From assembly GCF_000311785.1 (NCBI RefSeq), contig NZ_HE978545.1, positions 148,021-212,020 on the forward strand: a stretch of 64,000 nt of DNA, in the 5' to 3' direction. Origin of the DNA: Brevibacillus massiliensis. GTDB lineage: Bacteria; Bacillota; Bacilli; Brevibacillales; Brevibacillaceae. Positions 18,907 to 28,262 of the stretch are shown piece by piece. Within the stretch, counting starts at the first letter, position 1. Each line of letters starts with the position of its first letter. The notes under the pieces were generated by a model that was given only the letters and a program-made list of their open reading frames with translations, searched no databases and was not told the origin of the DNA. The position numbers and the translations under genes were made by a program.

Positions 18907-20553
18907 ATGTTGAAGAAAAGTGTCATTGCATTGGTAAGTTCTTTGCTGGTCCTGGGCACTGTCCTGGCAGGATGCGGTCAGAGCAATAACGCGCAGCCTG
19001 CGAACTCGACGGACCAGACTCAGAATCAGCCGGCCGAGACGCCAAAAGGAGAACAGGTGATCCGAATGAACCTGCACTCCGAGCCGCCAACCGCAGATCC
19101 GGGCCTTGCGGAGGACAACATTTCCGGTGCAGTCATTCGCGCGGTGTTCGATGGACTGACCCGTCTTGACAAGAATGCCAAACCGATCGAAGGCGTTGCA
19201 GAAAAAATTGATATTTCAGACGACAAGCTGACTTACACCTTCCATCTTCGCGATTCGAAGTGGAGCAATGGCGACCCGGTAACGGCGCATGATTTCGAGT
19301 TCGCCTGGAAGCGCGTGCTCGATCCGGCGACGGGAGCCAAGTACGCCTACCAGCTGTACTATGTGAAAAATGCGGAAGCGTACAACAAGGGCAAAGCAAG
19401 CCGTGACGATGTCGGCGTGAAAGCGCTGGACGACAAGACCTTGCAAGTGACACTGGAACACCCGACGCCGTATTTCCTTGAGCTGACTGCATTCTATACC
19501 TATTCGCCGGTGAACAAGAAGGTCGTGGAAGGCAATAAGAACTGGGCCAATGAAGCCAGCACGATCGTCGGCAACGGTCCGTTCAAAATGGAATCGTGGG
19601 ATCACAAGAACCAGATGACCTTGGTCAAGAATGACAGCTACTGGGATAAAGATGCAGTGAAGATCGACAAGATCAAGTTTTCCATGATTGAGGATGAAAA
19701 CACCGAGCTGTCCATGTTTCAACAGGGGGATTTCGACTGGGCCGGCAAGCCGCTCAGCTCGCTGCCGACTGACTCCATTCCCCATCTGAAAGAACAGGGA
19801 ATCTTGCAAACAGAGCCGCTTGCCGCCGTGTACTGGTACAAATTCAACACGGAAAAGCCGCCGTTCAACAACGCAAAGATCCGCAAGGCGTTCGCCTATG
19901 CGATCAACCGTCAAGAAATTATAGACAACATCACGCAGACAGGGGAAATTCCGGCAACAGGTGCGGTGCCCACGACCATGACCATCAAACCTGACGGCTA
20001 CTTCAAAGACAACGACGTTGCGACGGCCAAGAAGCTGCTGGAAGAAGGCATGAGCGAGCTTGGCATCACCAAGCTGCCGCCGATCACGCTGTCCTATAAT
20101 ACGTATGAAGCCCATCAAAAAATCGCCCAGGCGGTCCAGGACCAGTGGAAGAAAAACCTCGGCGTAGACGTAACACTGCAAAACCAGGAGTGGAAGGTCT
20201 ACATCGATACGCTCCACAGCGGCGATTACCAGATAGGCCGGATGGGCTGGCTCGGCGATTTCAACGATCCGATCAACTTCCTGGAGCTGTTTAAAGAAAA
20301 AGACAACGGGACAAACGACACGAACTGGGAAAATCCGCAGTACAAAGATCTCTTGAACAAAGCCTTAGTAGAACCTGACACGGAAAAACGCAAAAAAATT
20401 CTCATCAATGCCGAACAAATTCTGATGGATGAAATGCCGATTGCCCCCGTATACTTCCAGACTGATGCCTGGGTACAGAATCCGAAATTAAAAGGCGTTA
20501 CTGTCGATGTGCTTGGAAACATTGACTTTAAGGGAGCTTATTTTGAAAATTAG
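18907..20553 (+). CDS. oppA: oligopeptide ABC transporter substrate-binding lipoprotein
   Basis: 548 residues of the SBP family 5. The signal peptide ends in lipobox L-A-G-C with lipidated Cys23, followed by a low-complexity N/Q/P/T linker. Family features include 'LHSEPPTADPGLAEDN', 'WSNGDPVTAHDFEFAWKRVL' and the C-terminal 'QILMDEMPIAPVYFQTDAWV'. It captures peptides outside the membrane and hands them to OppBC. ATG 18907 is preferred over ATG 18835 because it starts the signal peptide directly and has GGGGG upstream. A stem-loop separates it from oppB. Confidence 0.93.
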   Translation: MLKKSVIALVSSLLVLGTVLAGCGQSNNAQPANSTDQTQNQPAETPKGEQVIRMNLHSEPPTADPGLAEDNISGAVIRAVFDGLTRLDKNAKPIEGVAEKIDISDDKLTYTFHLRDSKWSNGDPVTAHDFEFAWKRVLDPATGAKYAYQLYYVKNAEAYNKGKASRDDVGVKALDDKTLQVTLEHPTPYFLELTAFYTYSPVNKKVVEGNKNWANEASTIVGNGPFKMESWDHKNQMTLVKNDSYWDKDAVKIDKIKFSMIEDENTELSMFQQGDFDWAGKPLSSLPTDSIPHLKEQGILQTEPLAAVYWYKFNTEKPPFNNAKIRKAFAYAINRQEIIDNITQTGEIPATGAVPTTMTIKPDGYFKDNDVATAKKLLEEGMSELGITKLPPITLSYNTYEAHQKIAQAVQDQWKKNLGVDVTLQNQEWKVYIDTLHSGDYQIGRMGWLGDFNDPINFLELFKEKDNGTNDTNWENPQYKDLLNKALVEPDTEKRKKILINAEQILMDEMPIAPVYFQTDAWVQNPKLKGVTVDVLGNIDFKGAYFEN

Positions 20554-20592
20554 AAGTGGATACAGTGGGTTTTGCAACGATAGGGCTGTTCA

Positions 20593-20629
20593 GTTAAGGT
20601 ATATGGATGTCCATATACCTTAACTTTTT
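20593..20629 (+). terminator. intra-operon stem-loop between oppA and oppB
   Basis: A 15-bp perfect dyad (GTTAAGGTATATGGA with TCCATATACCTTAAC, TG centre) followed by five T. Probably a partial terminator or RNA-stabilising stem that leaves more oppA than oppB-F transcript. The rest of the 180-bp gap holds no gene. Confidence 0.75.
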
Positions 20630-20733
20630 CCAAACGCGGCACGTTCGATTTTTGCATTGCCCACGGGTGAGCATCGGCAGGGCAAAAATGGGAAGTGTGC
20701 ACAGAATGATATCCTGACAAGGAGGTAGTAGAA

Positions 20734-21663
20734 TTGATCCGATACCTATCAAAGCGCGTCGTTTTCATGATCATTTCTTTGTTCTTGATTATTACCGCAA
20801 CTTTCTTTCTCATGCGCGCCGTTCCCGGCGGCCCTTTTACTGGCGAGAAGGCTGTTCCCCCGGAGATTCAGGCTGCGCTTGACAAGTACTACGGACTGGA
20901 CAAACCTGTATTTGAACAGTACATCGATTATCTGAAGAGGGTGATTACCTGGGATTTGGGCCCTTCGTTTAAAGAGAAATCATCTACCGTTAATGATATT
21001 ATCAACCGGGGCTTCCCTGTTTCACTCCACCTCGGGATCCAAGCGCTGCTGATCGCCGTATTCGGCGGGATTAGCCTGGGGGTGCTGGCGGCGCTGCGCC
21101 ACAACAAATCGGCGGATTACATCTCGATGCTCATCGCCGTTTTGGGGCTGTCCGTGCCCAGTTTTATTCTCGCGTCCTTTTACCAGTACATTTTTTCGAT
21201 TAAACTGGGCTGGTTTCCGATTGCCCAGTGGGGAAGCTTTAAGCACACGGTGCTCCCCTCGTTCGCCTTGGCTGCTCTGCCGCTCGCCTTTATTGCCCGC
21301 CTGACGCGGTCCAACATGCTGGAGATCATGAGCCAGGATTACATTAAAACGGCGAAGGCGAAAGGTTTGAGCACCTTTACCACGACAGTCAAACACGCGA
21401 TTCGCAACGCTCTCCTGCCGGTCGTCTCTTACCTGGGGCCGCTCTCGGCAGGCGTTCTGACAGGGTCGTTCGTCATTGAACGGATCTTCGGAATTCCGGG
21501 ACTTGGCCGGGAGTTCGTCCTGTCGATTTCCAATCGGGACTATACTGTCATCATGGGGACGACGGTGTTTTATTCGATTCTCTTGGTCGTGCTCGTCCTG
21601 CTTGTCGACATCTGCTACACATTGATCGATCCGCGAATTAAACTGACGGGTGGAAAGGAGTAG
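20734..21663 (+). CDS. oppB: oligopeptide ABC transporter permease
   Basis: 309 residues with about six membrane segments and the permease EAA loop '[20 protein letters not shown]' followed by KGLS, which contacts the ATPases. The C-terminal '[18 protein letters not shown]' and '[11 protein letters not shown]' are typical OppB/DppB. Start is TTG 20734 with a perfect AAGGAGG 8 nt upstream. Second gene of the opp operon. Confidence 0.93.
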   Translation: MIRYLSKRVVFMIISLFLIITATFFLMRAVPGGPFTGEKAVPPEIQAALDKYYGLDKPVFEQYIDYLKRVITWDLGPSFKEKSSTVNDIINRGFPVSLHLGIQALLIAVFGGISLGVLAALRHNKSADYISMLIAVLGLSVPSFILASFYQYIFSIKLGWFPIAQWGSFKHTVLPSFALAALPLAFIARLTRSNMLEIMSQDYIKTAKAKGLSTFTTTVKHAIRNALLPVVSYLGPLSAGVLTGSFVIERIFGIPGLGREFVLSISNRDYTVIMGTTVFYSILLVVLVLLVDICYTLIDPRIKLTGGKE

Positions 21664-21670
21664 GATTCCC

Positions 21671-22585
21671 ATGCAATTGACGAAAGAACATTTCCAGCCG
21701 ATATCGATGGATCTCCGTCAGGCGGAAGAAATCAAACGGCCCAGCCTCTCTTTTTGGCGCGATGCCTGGCGCCGTTTGCGCTCGAATAAAATTGCCATGA
21801 TTTCGCTCGTATTTCTGGTGATCATTCTGATCGGCGCGATTTTTGTCCCGATGTTCAGCGGGCATAACTACTACTCGACTGATCTGGTGGGGAAAAACAA
21901 GCCCCCTTCCGGCGAGCACTGGTTCGGTACGGATGACCTCGGCCGCGATGTTTTCGTCCGCGTCTGGTACGGCGCCCGGATATCCTTGACTGTCGGGATC
22001 GCTGCTGCCTTGATCGACCTGGTGATCGGGGTGATTTGGGGAGGCATTGCCGGTTACTTCGGCGGCCGAGTCGACGAGGTGATGATGCGGATTGCCGATA
22101 TTATCTTTGCCGTGCCGTACCTTTTGGTCGTCATCTTGCTCATGGTCGTCTTCCAGCCTGGGGTCGTGACGATTATTTTGGCCATGGGGCTGACGGGATG
22201 GATCAATATGGCCCGGATCGTGCGCGGGCAGGTCCTGCAGCTAAAATCACAGGAGTATGTGCTTGCCGCCCTGTCCCTTGGCGCAGACAGCAAGCGAATC
22301 ATCTTCAAACATTTGATTCCCAACGTCCTTGGGCCGATTCTCGTCACGCTGAGCTTGTCCGTGCCAACGGCAATCTTTAGCGAATCGTTCCTCTCCTTCC
22401 TCGGACTGGGGGTATCCGCTCCGGTCGCATCCTGGGGGACGATGGCTTCAGACGGGCTGCCGGCGATGAGGTACTACCCGTGGCGCCTGATGTTTCCGGC
22501 TGTCTTTATCAGCTTGACGATGCTGGCCTTTAACCTGCTCGGCGACGGGATTCGCGATGCGGTTGACCCGCGTCTGCGCAAATAG
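21671..22585 (+). CDS. oppC: oligopeptide ABC transporter permease
   Basis: 304 residues: N-terminal cytoplasmic stretch 'LSFWRDAWRRLRSNKIAMIS', then six membrane segments, periplasm-facing 'HWFGTDDLGRDVFVRVWYGA', and EAA loop 'VRGQVLQLKSQEYVLAALSL' followed by GAD. ATG 21671 follows GGAAAGGAG and lies just after the oppB stop; the in-frame ATG at 21650 lacks a ribosome site. Partner of OppB. Confidence 0.92.
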   Translation: MQLTKEHFQPISMDLRQAEEIKRPSLSFWRDAWRRLRSNKIAMISLVFLVIILIGAIFVPMFSGHNYYSTDLVGKNKPPSGEHWFGTDDLGRDVFVRVWYGARISLTVGIAAALIDLVIGVIWGGIAGYFGGRVDEVMMRIADIIFAVPYLLVVILLMVVFQPGVVTIILAMGLTGWINMARIVRGQVLQLKSQEYVLAALSLGADSKRIIFKHLIPNVLGPILVTLSLSVPTAIFSESFLSFLGLGVSAPVASWGTMASDGLPAMRYYPWRLMFPAVFISLTMLAFNLLGDGIRDAVDPRLRK

Positions 22586-22597
22586 GAGGAGAACGCA

Positions 22598-23593
22598 ATG
22601 GAGCGCATACTTGAAGTAAAAGACTTGCATGTTTCTTTCCACACCTATGCCGGAGAAGTAAAAGCTGTGCGCGGCGTCAACTTTCACGTGAATCGCGGGG
22701 AAGCAGTCGCGATCGTCGGGGAGTCTGGCTGCGGCAAATCCGTCACCGCCCAATCGATCATGAAACTCATCCCGATGCCTCCCGGCGAGTTTAAGGCAGG
22801 TCAAATCCTGTTTAACGGCGAGGATATTGTGACCAAGTCCAATAAAGAAATGGAGTCGATTCGCGGGAAGGAGATCGGCATGATTTTCCAGGACCCGATG
22901 ACATCGCTCAACCCAACCATGACGATCGGAAATCAGATCATGGAAGGTTTGATGAAACACCAAAGCATGGGGCGCACGGCAGCGCGCGAACGGGCGATTG
23001 AGCTGTTGACGCTGGTCGGCATTCCGCAGCCGGAGCGGCGCGTGCAGCAGTACCCCCACGAGTTTTCCGGCGGGATGCGCCAGCGGGCGATGATCGCAAT
23101 CGCACTGGCCTGTTCGCCGAAACTCTTGATCGCCGATGAACCCACTACCGCTCTGGATGTGACGATCCAGGCCCAGATTCTTGAATTGATGAAAGATTTA
23201 CAGAAGAAAACCGATACATCGATCATCCTGATTACCCATGACCTGGGCGTTGTCGCGGAGATGTGCGACCGCGTCATCGTCATGTACGCCGGCAAGGTGA
23301 TCGAAACGGGCACGGTTGACGATATTTTTTACAATCCGCAGCACCCGTACACCAAAGGGCTGCTTCATTCCGTCCCGCGCCTCGACCTCAACCGGAACGA
23401 GCCGCTGACGCCGATTTTCGGCACCCCGCCGGATTTGTTGAAGCCTCCGGTCGGCTGCGGTTTTACCGCGCGCTGCGACTCTGCGATGCGCATCTGCCGC
23501 GAAGCGGATCCCGAGATGACAGAAGTCAGCAGAACCCAGCGCTGTGCTTGCTGGCTGCAGCATCCGCTGGCGAAATCGCGCGTGGGCTCGTAG
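22598..23593 (+). CDS. oppD: oligopeptide ABC transporter ATP-binding protein
   Basis: 331 residues. Walker A 'GESGCGKS', Q-loop '[12 protein letters not shown]', signature '[12 protein letters not shown]', Walker B '[13 protein letters not shown]' and H-loop 'LITHDLGVV'. The C-terminal oligopeptide-transporter domain carries four cysteines in 'GCGFTARC', 'MRIC' and 'RCAC', which in relatives can bind an iron-sulfur cluster. AGGAGG precedes the ATG. Confidence 0.93.
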   Translation: MERILEVKDLHVSFHTYAGEVKAVRGVNFHVNRGEAVAIVGESGCGKSVTAQSIMKLIPMPPGEFKAGQILFNGEDIVTKSNKEMESIRGKEIGMIFQDPMTSLNPTMTIGNQIMEGLMKHQSMGRTAARERAIELLTLVGIPQPERRVQQYPHEFSGGMRQRAMIAIALACSPKLLIADEPTTALDVTIQAQILELMKDLQKKTDTSIILITHDLGVVAEMCDRVIVMYAGKVIETGTVDDIFYNPQHPYTKGLLHSVPRLDLNRNEPLTPIFGTPPDLLKPPVGCGFTARCDSAMRICREADPEMTEVSRTQRCACWLQHPLAKSRVGS

Positions 23594-23609
23594 AATGGAG
23601 GGAAAAGCT

Positions 23610-24569
23610 GTGGAAAAACGCGATACATTGATTGAAGTCCGCAACTTGAAAAAGTTTTTTAAAGTAGGGGACAATACGCTAAAGGCGGTTAACGACTTGA
23701 CGTTTGACATCAAGCGCGGTGAAACCTTAGGCGTCGTTGGCGAGTCCGGCTGCGGCAAGTCTACCGCCGGCCGCACGATGCTGCGCCTGTACGAGCCTAC
23801 GTCGGGTGAAGTGCTGTTTGAAGGGAAAAACATCAACAAGCTGAACCGGCAGGAGCTAAAGGCGATGCGGCGCAACATGCAGATGATCTTCCAGGATCCG
23901 TACGCATCGCTTAATCCGCGGATGACGGTTGCCGATATCATCGGCGAAGCGCTGGACATCCACAACCTGGCGTCCGGTGCGAAACGGAAGGAACGGATTC
24001 AGGAACTGCTCTCGCTGGTCAGTTTAAATCCGGAGCACATGAACCGGTTCCCCCATGAGTTTTCCGGCGGCCAGCGCCAGCGTATCGGGATCGCCCGGGC
24101 GTTGGCGGTCGAACCCAAATTCATCGTCTGCGACGAGCCCATCTCCGCGCTTGACGTGTCGGTTCAAGCCCAGGTCGTCAACCTCCTGGAACAGTTGCAG
24201 GAAAAAATGGGGTTAACGTACATGTTTATCGCCCACGACCTGTCGATGGTAAAATACATCTCCGATCGGGTCGCCGTGATGTACCTGGGAAAAATGGTGG
24301 AGCTGGCAGACAGCGAAGCCCTTTACGAGAATCCGCTTCACCCTTATACCCAGGCTCTTTTGTCAGCCATCCCGATTCCCGATCCGGAAGTGGAACGGAA
24401 GCGCGAGCGCATCGTCTTGCAAGGGGATGTGCCAAGCCCGATGAACCCGCCGAGCGGCTGTCATTTCCGCACTCGCTGCCCGAAGGCGATGCCGGAGTGC
24501 GCCGCGATGGAACCGGTCTGGAAGGAAGTAAAACCAGGCCACTGGGCAGCCTGCCATCTGTTCAATTAA
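23610..24569 (+). CDS. oppF: oligopeptide ABC transporter ATP-binding protein
   Basis: 319 residues. Walker A '[15 protein letters not shown]', signature '[15 protein letters not shown]', Walker B '[13 protein letters not shown]', H-loop 'IAHDLSMV', and C-terminal '[15 protein letters not shown]'. GTG 23610 with GGAGG 7 nt upstream is preferred; ATG 23595 sits on top of the ribosome site. With OppD it powers the OppBC channel. Last gene of the operon, followed by a terminator. Confidence 0.92.
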   Translation: MEKRDTLIEVRNLKKFFKVGDNTLKAVNDLTFDIKRGETLGVVGESGCGKSTAGRTMLRLYEPTSGEVLFEGKNINKLNRQELKAMRRNMQMIFQDPYASLNPRMTVADIIGEALDIHNLASGAKRKERIQELLSLVSLNPEHMNRFPHEFSGGQRQRIGIARALAVEPKFIVCDEPISALDVSVQAQVVNLLEQLQEKMGLTYMFIAHDLSMVKYISDRVAVMYLGKMVELADSEALYENPLHPYTQALLSAIPIPDPEVERKRERIVLQGDVPSPMNPPSGCHFRTRCPKAMPECAAMEPVWKEVKPGHWAACHLFN

Positions 24570-24591
24570 TCCAAATCGAGCCACCCTGTTC

Positions 24592-24626
24592 AAACCTCCT
24601 TTTTCAAAGTGGAAAGGAGGTTTTTT
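24592..24626 (+). terminator. Rho-independent terminator of the opp operon
   Basis: AAACCTCCTTT pairs perfectly with AAAGGAGGTTT, 10-nt loop, then a T-run. Confidence 0.9.
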
Positions 24627-24631
24627 GTTGT

Positions 24632-24661
24632 GAATATTTTCCTTTGGCGATGGGGAGACTA
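24632..24661 (+). promoter_or_regulatory. sigma-F/sigma-G promoter of dacF
   Basis: GAATA (24632-24636), 15-nt spacer, GGGGAGACTA (24652-24661). The -10 fits GGnnAnAhTr exactly and the -35 is close to GYATA. In Bacillus dacF is a forespore gene. The predicted transcript start near 24668 excludes the ATG at 24667. Confidence 0.6.
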
Positions 24662-24690
24662 GGATCATGAAATGGAGGGAAAAAAGCGTT

Positions 24691-25860
24691 ATGAAAAGGT
24701 TCTGCCGCATCGTGATCACAAGTCTCATCAGCTTCGCCTTCTTTTCCTCATCAGCTTTTGCAGCGTCTGAATCAGGGGTAAATATGGCACCGCGGGCCAA
24801 ATCGGCCATTTTGATGGAGATGGATTCGGGAACTGTCCTCTATGAAAAAAAACCGGATGAAAAACTGGCGCCGGCCAGCATTACGAAGGTCATGACGATG
24901 CTCTTGATCATGGAAGCCATCGATCGGGGCGAATTGAAGCTGACAGACCAGGTTCGCACCAGTGAACGGGCCGCCTCCATGGGAGGATCGCAGATTTTTC
25001 TGCAACCCGGTGAAGTCATGACGGTAGAAGACATGATCAAGGGGATCGCCATCGCGTCCGCAAACGATGCTTCCGTAGCCATGGCAGAACACATCGGGGG
25101 CACGGAAGAAGCGTTTGTCGCCAGGATGAACGAACGGGCCAAACAGCTCGGCATGAACAACACCCATTTCGTCAACTCCAACGGCCTGCCATCTCCCGAC
25201 CACTACTCGACGGCACGCGATATTGCCATCATGTCGAGAGAACTGTTAAAACATGAAATTATCACCAAATACACTGGGATTTATCAGGATTACCTGCGCA
25301 AAGACAGTTCCAATCCGTTTTGGCTGGTAAACACCAATCGGCTTGTCCGCTTTTTCGAGGGCGTTGACGGATTGAAGACAGGCTATACGTCCGAAGCGCG
25401 TTACTGCCTGGCGGCGACAGCGAAGCGAAACAACATGCGCCTTGTCGCGGTCGTGCTGGGAGAGCCGGACGCGAAGACCCGCAACAGCGAGGTAGGGGCG
25501 ATGTTTACCTATGGCTTTAATCACTTTCAGGTGTTCCCGCTCTACAAAAAAGGGGACGTCATTCAAATCGCCCAGGTGGACAAAGGCAAGCGTCCCACCG
25601 TCAACATTGTCACCTCGCAGCCGGTCAGCCTGCTGGCCAAAAAAGGAGAAAAGCCGGATGCGTTCTCGAAGGATATCGTCATGCTGCCTTCCCTGCAAGC
25701 ACCGGTAAAGAAGACGGATGTCGTCGGACACATCTTTATCAAAAAAGACGGCAAGGAAATTGCGAGGATTGACCTGCGTCCGGATCAGACGATTGAGCAG
25801 GCCGGCATGTGGGAGATTCTGAAGCGTTCAACCAGAAAAATTCTCATCAGTTACGAGTGA
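24691..25860 (+). CDS. dacF: D-alanyl-D-alanine carboxypeptidase DacF
   Basis: 389-residue serine DD-peptidase with a cleavable signal peptide (ends about 'SSAFA'). Catalytic motifs: S63-I-T-K66, 'ASAND' (S-x-N type) and 'LKTGYT'. The C-terminal part ends in 'WEILKRSTRK', a likely amphipathic membrane anchor. In B. subtilis DacF acts from the forespore to set cortex cross-linking with DacB. ATG 24691 is used because GGAGGG lies upstream and the promoter makes ATG 24667 unlikely. It lies directly upstream of the spoIIA operon, as in Bacillus. Confidence 0.93.
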   Translation: MKRFCRIVITSLISFAFFSSSAFAASESGVNMAPRAKSAILMEMDSGTVLYEKKPDEKLAPASITKVMTMLLIMEAIDRGELKLTDQVRTSERAASMGGSQIFLQPGEVMTVEDMIKGIAIASANDASVAMAEHIGGTEEAFVARMNERAKQLGMNNTHFVNSNGLPSPDHYSTARDIAIMSRELLKHEIITKYTGIYQDYLRKDSSNPFWLVNTNRLVRFFEGVDGLKTGYTSEARYCLAATAKRNNMRLVAVVLGEPDAKTRNSEVGAMFTYGFNHFQVFPLYKKGDVIQIAQVDKGKRPTVNIVTSQPVSLLAKKGEKPDAFSKDIVMLPSLQAPVKKTDVVGHIFIKKDGKEIARIDLRPDQTIEQAGMWEILKRSTRKILISYE

Positions 25861-25885
25861 CAGCAAGACCATTCGCGAAAAGAAT

Positions 25886-25927
25886 CGAGATGCCTCGAAA
25901 TAACTGGTGGGCTTCTCGGTTTTTTTG
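25886..25927 (+). terminator. Rho-independent terminator between dacF and spoIIAA
   Basis: CGAGATGCC pairs with GGCTTCTCG (one T-T mismatch), then GTTTTTTT. Some read-through into spoIIA is known in Bacillus. Confidence 0.75.
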
Positions 25928-25942
25928 TTCTTTTGTCGACTG

Positions 25943-25970
25943 GCAGGAAATGGCTTTTGATGTGAAGAAT
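25943..25970 (+). promoter_or_regulatory. sigma-H promoter of the spoIIA operon
   Basis: GCAGGAAAT, 12-nt spacer, GAAGAAT. This fits the sigma-H consensus RnAGGAwWW-N11/12-RnnGAAT at every specified position, about 40 bp before spoIIAA, matching the known sigma-H control of spoIIA. Confidence 0.8.
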
Positions 25971-26008
25971 GAGAGAGGAACAACGGGAAGAAGGAGAGTG
26001 TATGGCAG

Positions 26009-26359
26009 ATGAGTCTTACCATCGATATGGAAACCAAAAACGACGTGTTAGTCGTCAGGCTCCGCGGGGAACTGGATCATCACACGGCGGATGAACTGCG
26101 CAGCAAGGTGGATGAGGCGCTGAAAGGGCCGCAAATCCGCCACATTGTCCTGAGTCTGGCCGACTTGGGGTTCATGGACAGCTCTGGCATTGGCGTGATC
26201 CTGGGACGTTACAAGCAGATCTCGGCGCGCTCGGGCGAAATGGTGGTCTGTTCGATCAATCCGACCATCCAGCGCATTTTTGAAATGTCAGGCTTGTTTA
26301 AAGTCATCAAGTTTCGCGAAAGCGAAGCGGAAGCCCTCACGGTACTGGGGGTGGCGTAA
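26009..26359 (+). CDS. spoIIAA: anti-sigma-F factor antagonist
   Basis: 116-residue STAS-domain protein. The phosphorylated serine is Ser58 in '[13 protein letters not shown]'. Unphosphorylated SpoIIAA displaces sigma F from SpoIIAB in the forespore; SpoIIAB kinase inactivates it and SpoIIE reactivates it. First gene of the spoIIA operon, coupled closely to spoIIAB. Confidence 0.95.
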   Translation: MSLTIDMETKNDVLVVRLRGELDHHTADELRSKVDEALKGPQIRHIVLSLADLGFMDSSGIGVILGRYKQISARSGEMVVCSINPTIQRIFEMSGLFKVIKFRESEAEALTVLGVA

Positions 26360-26360
26360 C

Positions 26361-26807
26361 GTGAATAAGCAAAACTTTATGAATCTGGAGTTTGCCGCTC
26401 TAAGTCAAAATGAGTCATTTGCCCGGGTAGCCGTCGCCTCTTTTCTTTCCCAATTGGACGTTACGATGGAGGAGTTGGAGGAGATCAAGACGGTGGTGTC
26501 GGAGGCCGTAACCAATGCTATCATCCACGGCTACGAGGACGATCCTTCCGGAATTGTGTACATTCACGTCTCTTACAACGATGGACTCGTCGAGTTGACG
26601 ATCGAGGACAAAGGGAAAGGGATTGACGATGTCGGGCTTGCGATGCAGCCGCTGTACACGTCAAAACCTGAACTGGAGCGTTCCGGGATGGGCTTTACCA
26701 TTATGGAGAATTTCATGGACTCGCTGGAGGTGGCGACAGGCGTCGGCAGCGGCACGAAGGTTCGCCTGACGAAGCGCCTTTCCTTTAGGGCAGCCATGCA
26801 AAATTAG
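26361..26807 (+). CDS. spoIIAB: anti-sigma-F factor and serine kinase
   Basis: 148 residues of the GHKL ATPase fold: N-box '[13 protein letters not shown]', G1 'DKGKGIDD', G2 '[10 protein letters not shown]'. It holds sigma F inactive and phosphorylates SpoIIAA. GTG 26361 is just one base after the spoIIAA stop with GGGGTGG upstream; ATG 26280 lies inside spoIIAA and is rejected. Confidence 0.95.
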   Translation: MNKQNFMNLEFAALSQNESFARVAVASFLSQLDVTMEELEEIKTVVSEAVTNAIIHGYEDDPSGIVYIHVSYNDGLVELTIEDKGKGIDDVGLAMQPLYTSKPELERSGMGFTIMENFMDSLEVATGVGSGTKVRLTKRLSFRAAMQN

Positions 26808-26817
26808 GGGTAATGCC

Positions 26818-27573
26818 ATGGGAGCAGATATTAAAAATGCAAGTCATCCATTTTTGAACAACGACCAGGTGAAAGAGTTGATCGCCAGGAGTCAAGACGG
26901 CGATACCGAGGCCCGTGAAATGCTGGTGAACAGCAACATCCGACTGGTCTGGTCGGTCGTGCAGCGGTTTATCAATCGCGGGTATGAAGCGGACGACCTC
27001 TTTCAAATCGGCTGCATCGGCTTGCTCAAGGCGGTGGATAAGTTTGATCTGAACTACGACGTCAAGTTCTCCACGTATGCCGTGCCGATGATCATCGGTG
27101 AGATCCAGCGGTTTCTGCGCGACGACGGAACGGTCAAGGTCAGCCGTTCGCTCAAGGAGACCGCCAACCGCGTGCGCCGGACAAAGGATGAGTTGTACAA
27201 GGACCTGGGGCGTTCACCCACAGTAGGCGAAGTGGCGGAGGTGCTCGGAATCAGCCCGGAAGAAGTCGTCTTTGCCCAGGAGGCGAGCCGTGCCCCGTCA
27301 TCCATTCACGAAACGGTGTTTGAGAACGACGGCGACCCGATCACCTTGATGGATCAGATTGCCGACGAGAGCATGGGCAAGTGGTTTGAACAGATTGCGC
27401 TGAAAGATGCGATCAGCAGATTGACAGAGCGGGAGCAGCTGATCGTCTACCTGCGCTATTACAAAGACCAGACCCAGTCTGAAGTGGCGGAGCGGCTGGG
27501 CATTTCACAAGTGCAGGTATCCCGACTGGAAAAACGCATCCTGCAAACCATTCGCGACCAGATTGAGCTGTAA
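26818..27573 (+). CDS. sigF: sporulation sigma factor F
   Basis: 251-residue sigma-70 family factor. Region 2 has 'NIRLVWSVVQRFINRGYEAD' and 'FSTYAVPMIIGEIQRFLRDD'; region 3 'SRSLKETANRVRRTKDEL'; region 4 ends 'QSEVAERLGISQVQVSRLEK'. First forespore-specific sigma factor. Stop codon lies in the loop of an 8-bp hairpin (27562-27580) without a T-run. Confidence 0.96.
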   Translation: MGADIKNASHPFLNNDQVKELIARSQDGDTEAREMLVNSNIRLVWSVVQRFINRGYEADDLFQIGCIGLLKAVDKFDLNYDVKFSTYAVPMIIGEIQRFLRDDGTVKVSRSLKETANRVRRTKDELYKDLGRSPTVGEVAEVLGISPEEVVFAQEASRAPSSIHETVFENDGDPITLMDQIADESMGKWFEQIALKDAISRLTEREQLIVYLRYYKDQTQSEVAERLGISQVQVSRLEKRILQTIRDQIEL

Positions 27574-27591
27574 GCTCAATCGGTCGCTTAT

Positions 27592-27622
27592 TGCATTTTC
27601 TGGCAGACATGGGCGCATACTA
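27592..27622 (+). promoter_or_regulatory. sigma-G promoter of the spoVA operon
   Basis: TGCATT, 18-nt spacer, CATACTA. The -10 equals the sigma-G consensus and the -35 differs from TGMATA by one base; 29 bp before the spoVAA start. In Bacillus spoVA is a sigma-G operon. Confidence 0.8.
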
Positions 27623-27650
27623 ACCGGTACACGGACAAGGGGGGAGTCGA

Positions 27651-28262
27651 ATGGAAGCACCTTTATTCCTGCGGCTGAGAAGGAGACTGTCCGTTCAGCC
27701 GGGTGCCGTTGTAACGATGGGCGACATCTGCCAGCTGTATTGGGATGGCGTGCAGGAAGAGCATCTGCGCAGGCTGCCGGTCTACCAGGTAAAGCCGGAG
27801 GATGGAGACTTGTTGGTGATCGACATCATGCAAGTGGTGAAAAAGCTGCGCACGATGTACCCGGACATCCAACTTGAGATCCAGGGTGCCCCGCAGGTGA
27901 TTGTCGAAGTGATCAGCAGGCGCAAAAGGCCTAACATTGTATTGGTCGCATTGGTCTGGCTTGTGTTGTTTATCGGCTCGGGACTCGCCATTATGAACTT
28001 CCATACGGATGTAAGCATGCCTGAAGTGCACCAGCGCCTTTACTACCTGATCACCGGACGGGCCGAGAGTCAACCGCTGCTCATGCAAATCCCGTATTCG
28101 CTGGGAATCGCTTTGGGCATGATTCTGTTTTTTAACCATTTCTTCCAAAAGCGCATCAACGAGGAGCCAAGTCCGTTGGAAGTAGAGTTGTTTTTATATC
28201 AACAGAATGTCGACCAGTATTACATTCAACATGAGAACAAGGAGAATGAAAAGATGAAGTGA
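27651..28262 (+). CDS. spoVAA: stage V sporulation protein AA
   Basis: 203 residues: a soluble N-terminal part beginning 'LFLRLRRRLSVQPGAVVTMG', then two membrane segments (about residues 103-122 and 145-165). Part of the SpoVA complex that moves Ca-dipicolinate into the forespore and out in germination. A good GGGGGG ribosome site precedes the ATG. Its stop overlaps the spoVAB start (TGATG). Confidence 0.92.
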   Translation: MEAPLFLRLRRRLSVQPGAVVTMGDICQLYWDGVQEEHLRRLPVYQVKPEDGDLLVIDIMQVVKKLRTMYPDIQLEIQGAPQVIVEVISRRKRPNIVLVALVWLVLFIGSGLAIMNFHTDVSMPEVHQRLYYLITGRAESQPLLMQIPYSLGIALGMILFFNHFFQKRINEEPSPLEVELFLYQQNVDQYYIQHENKENEKMK

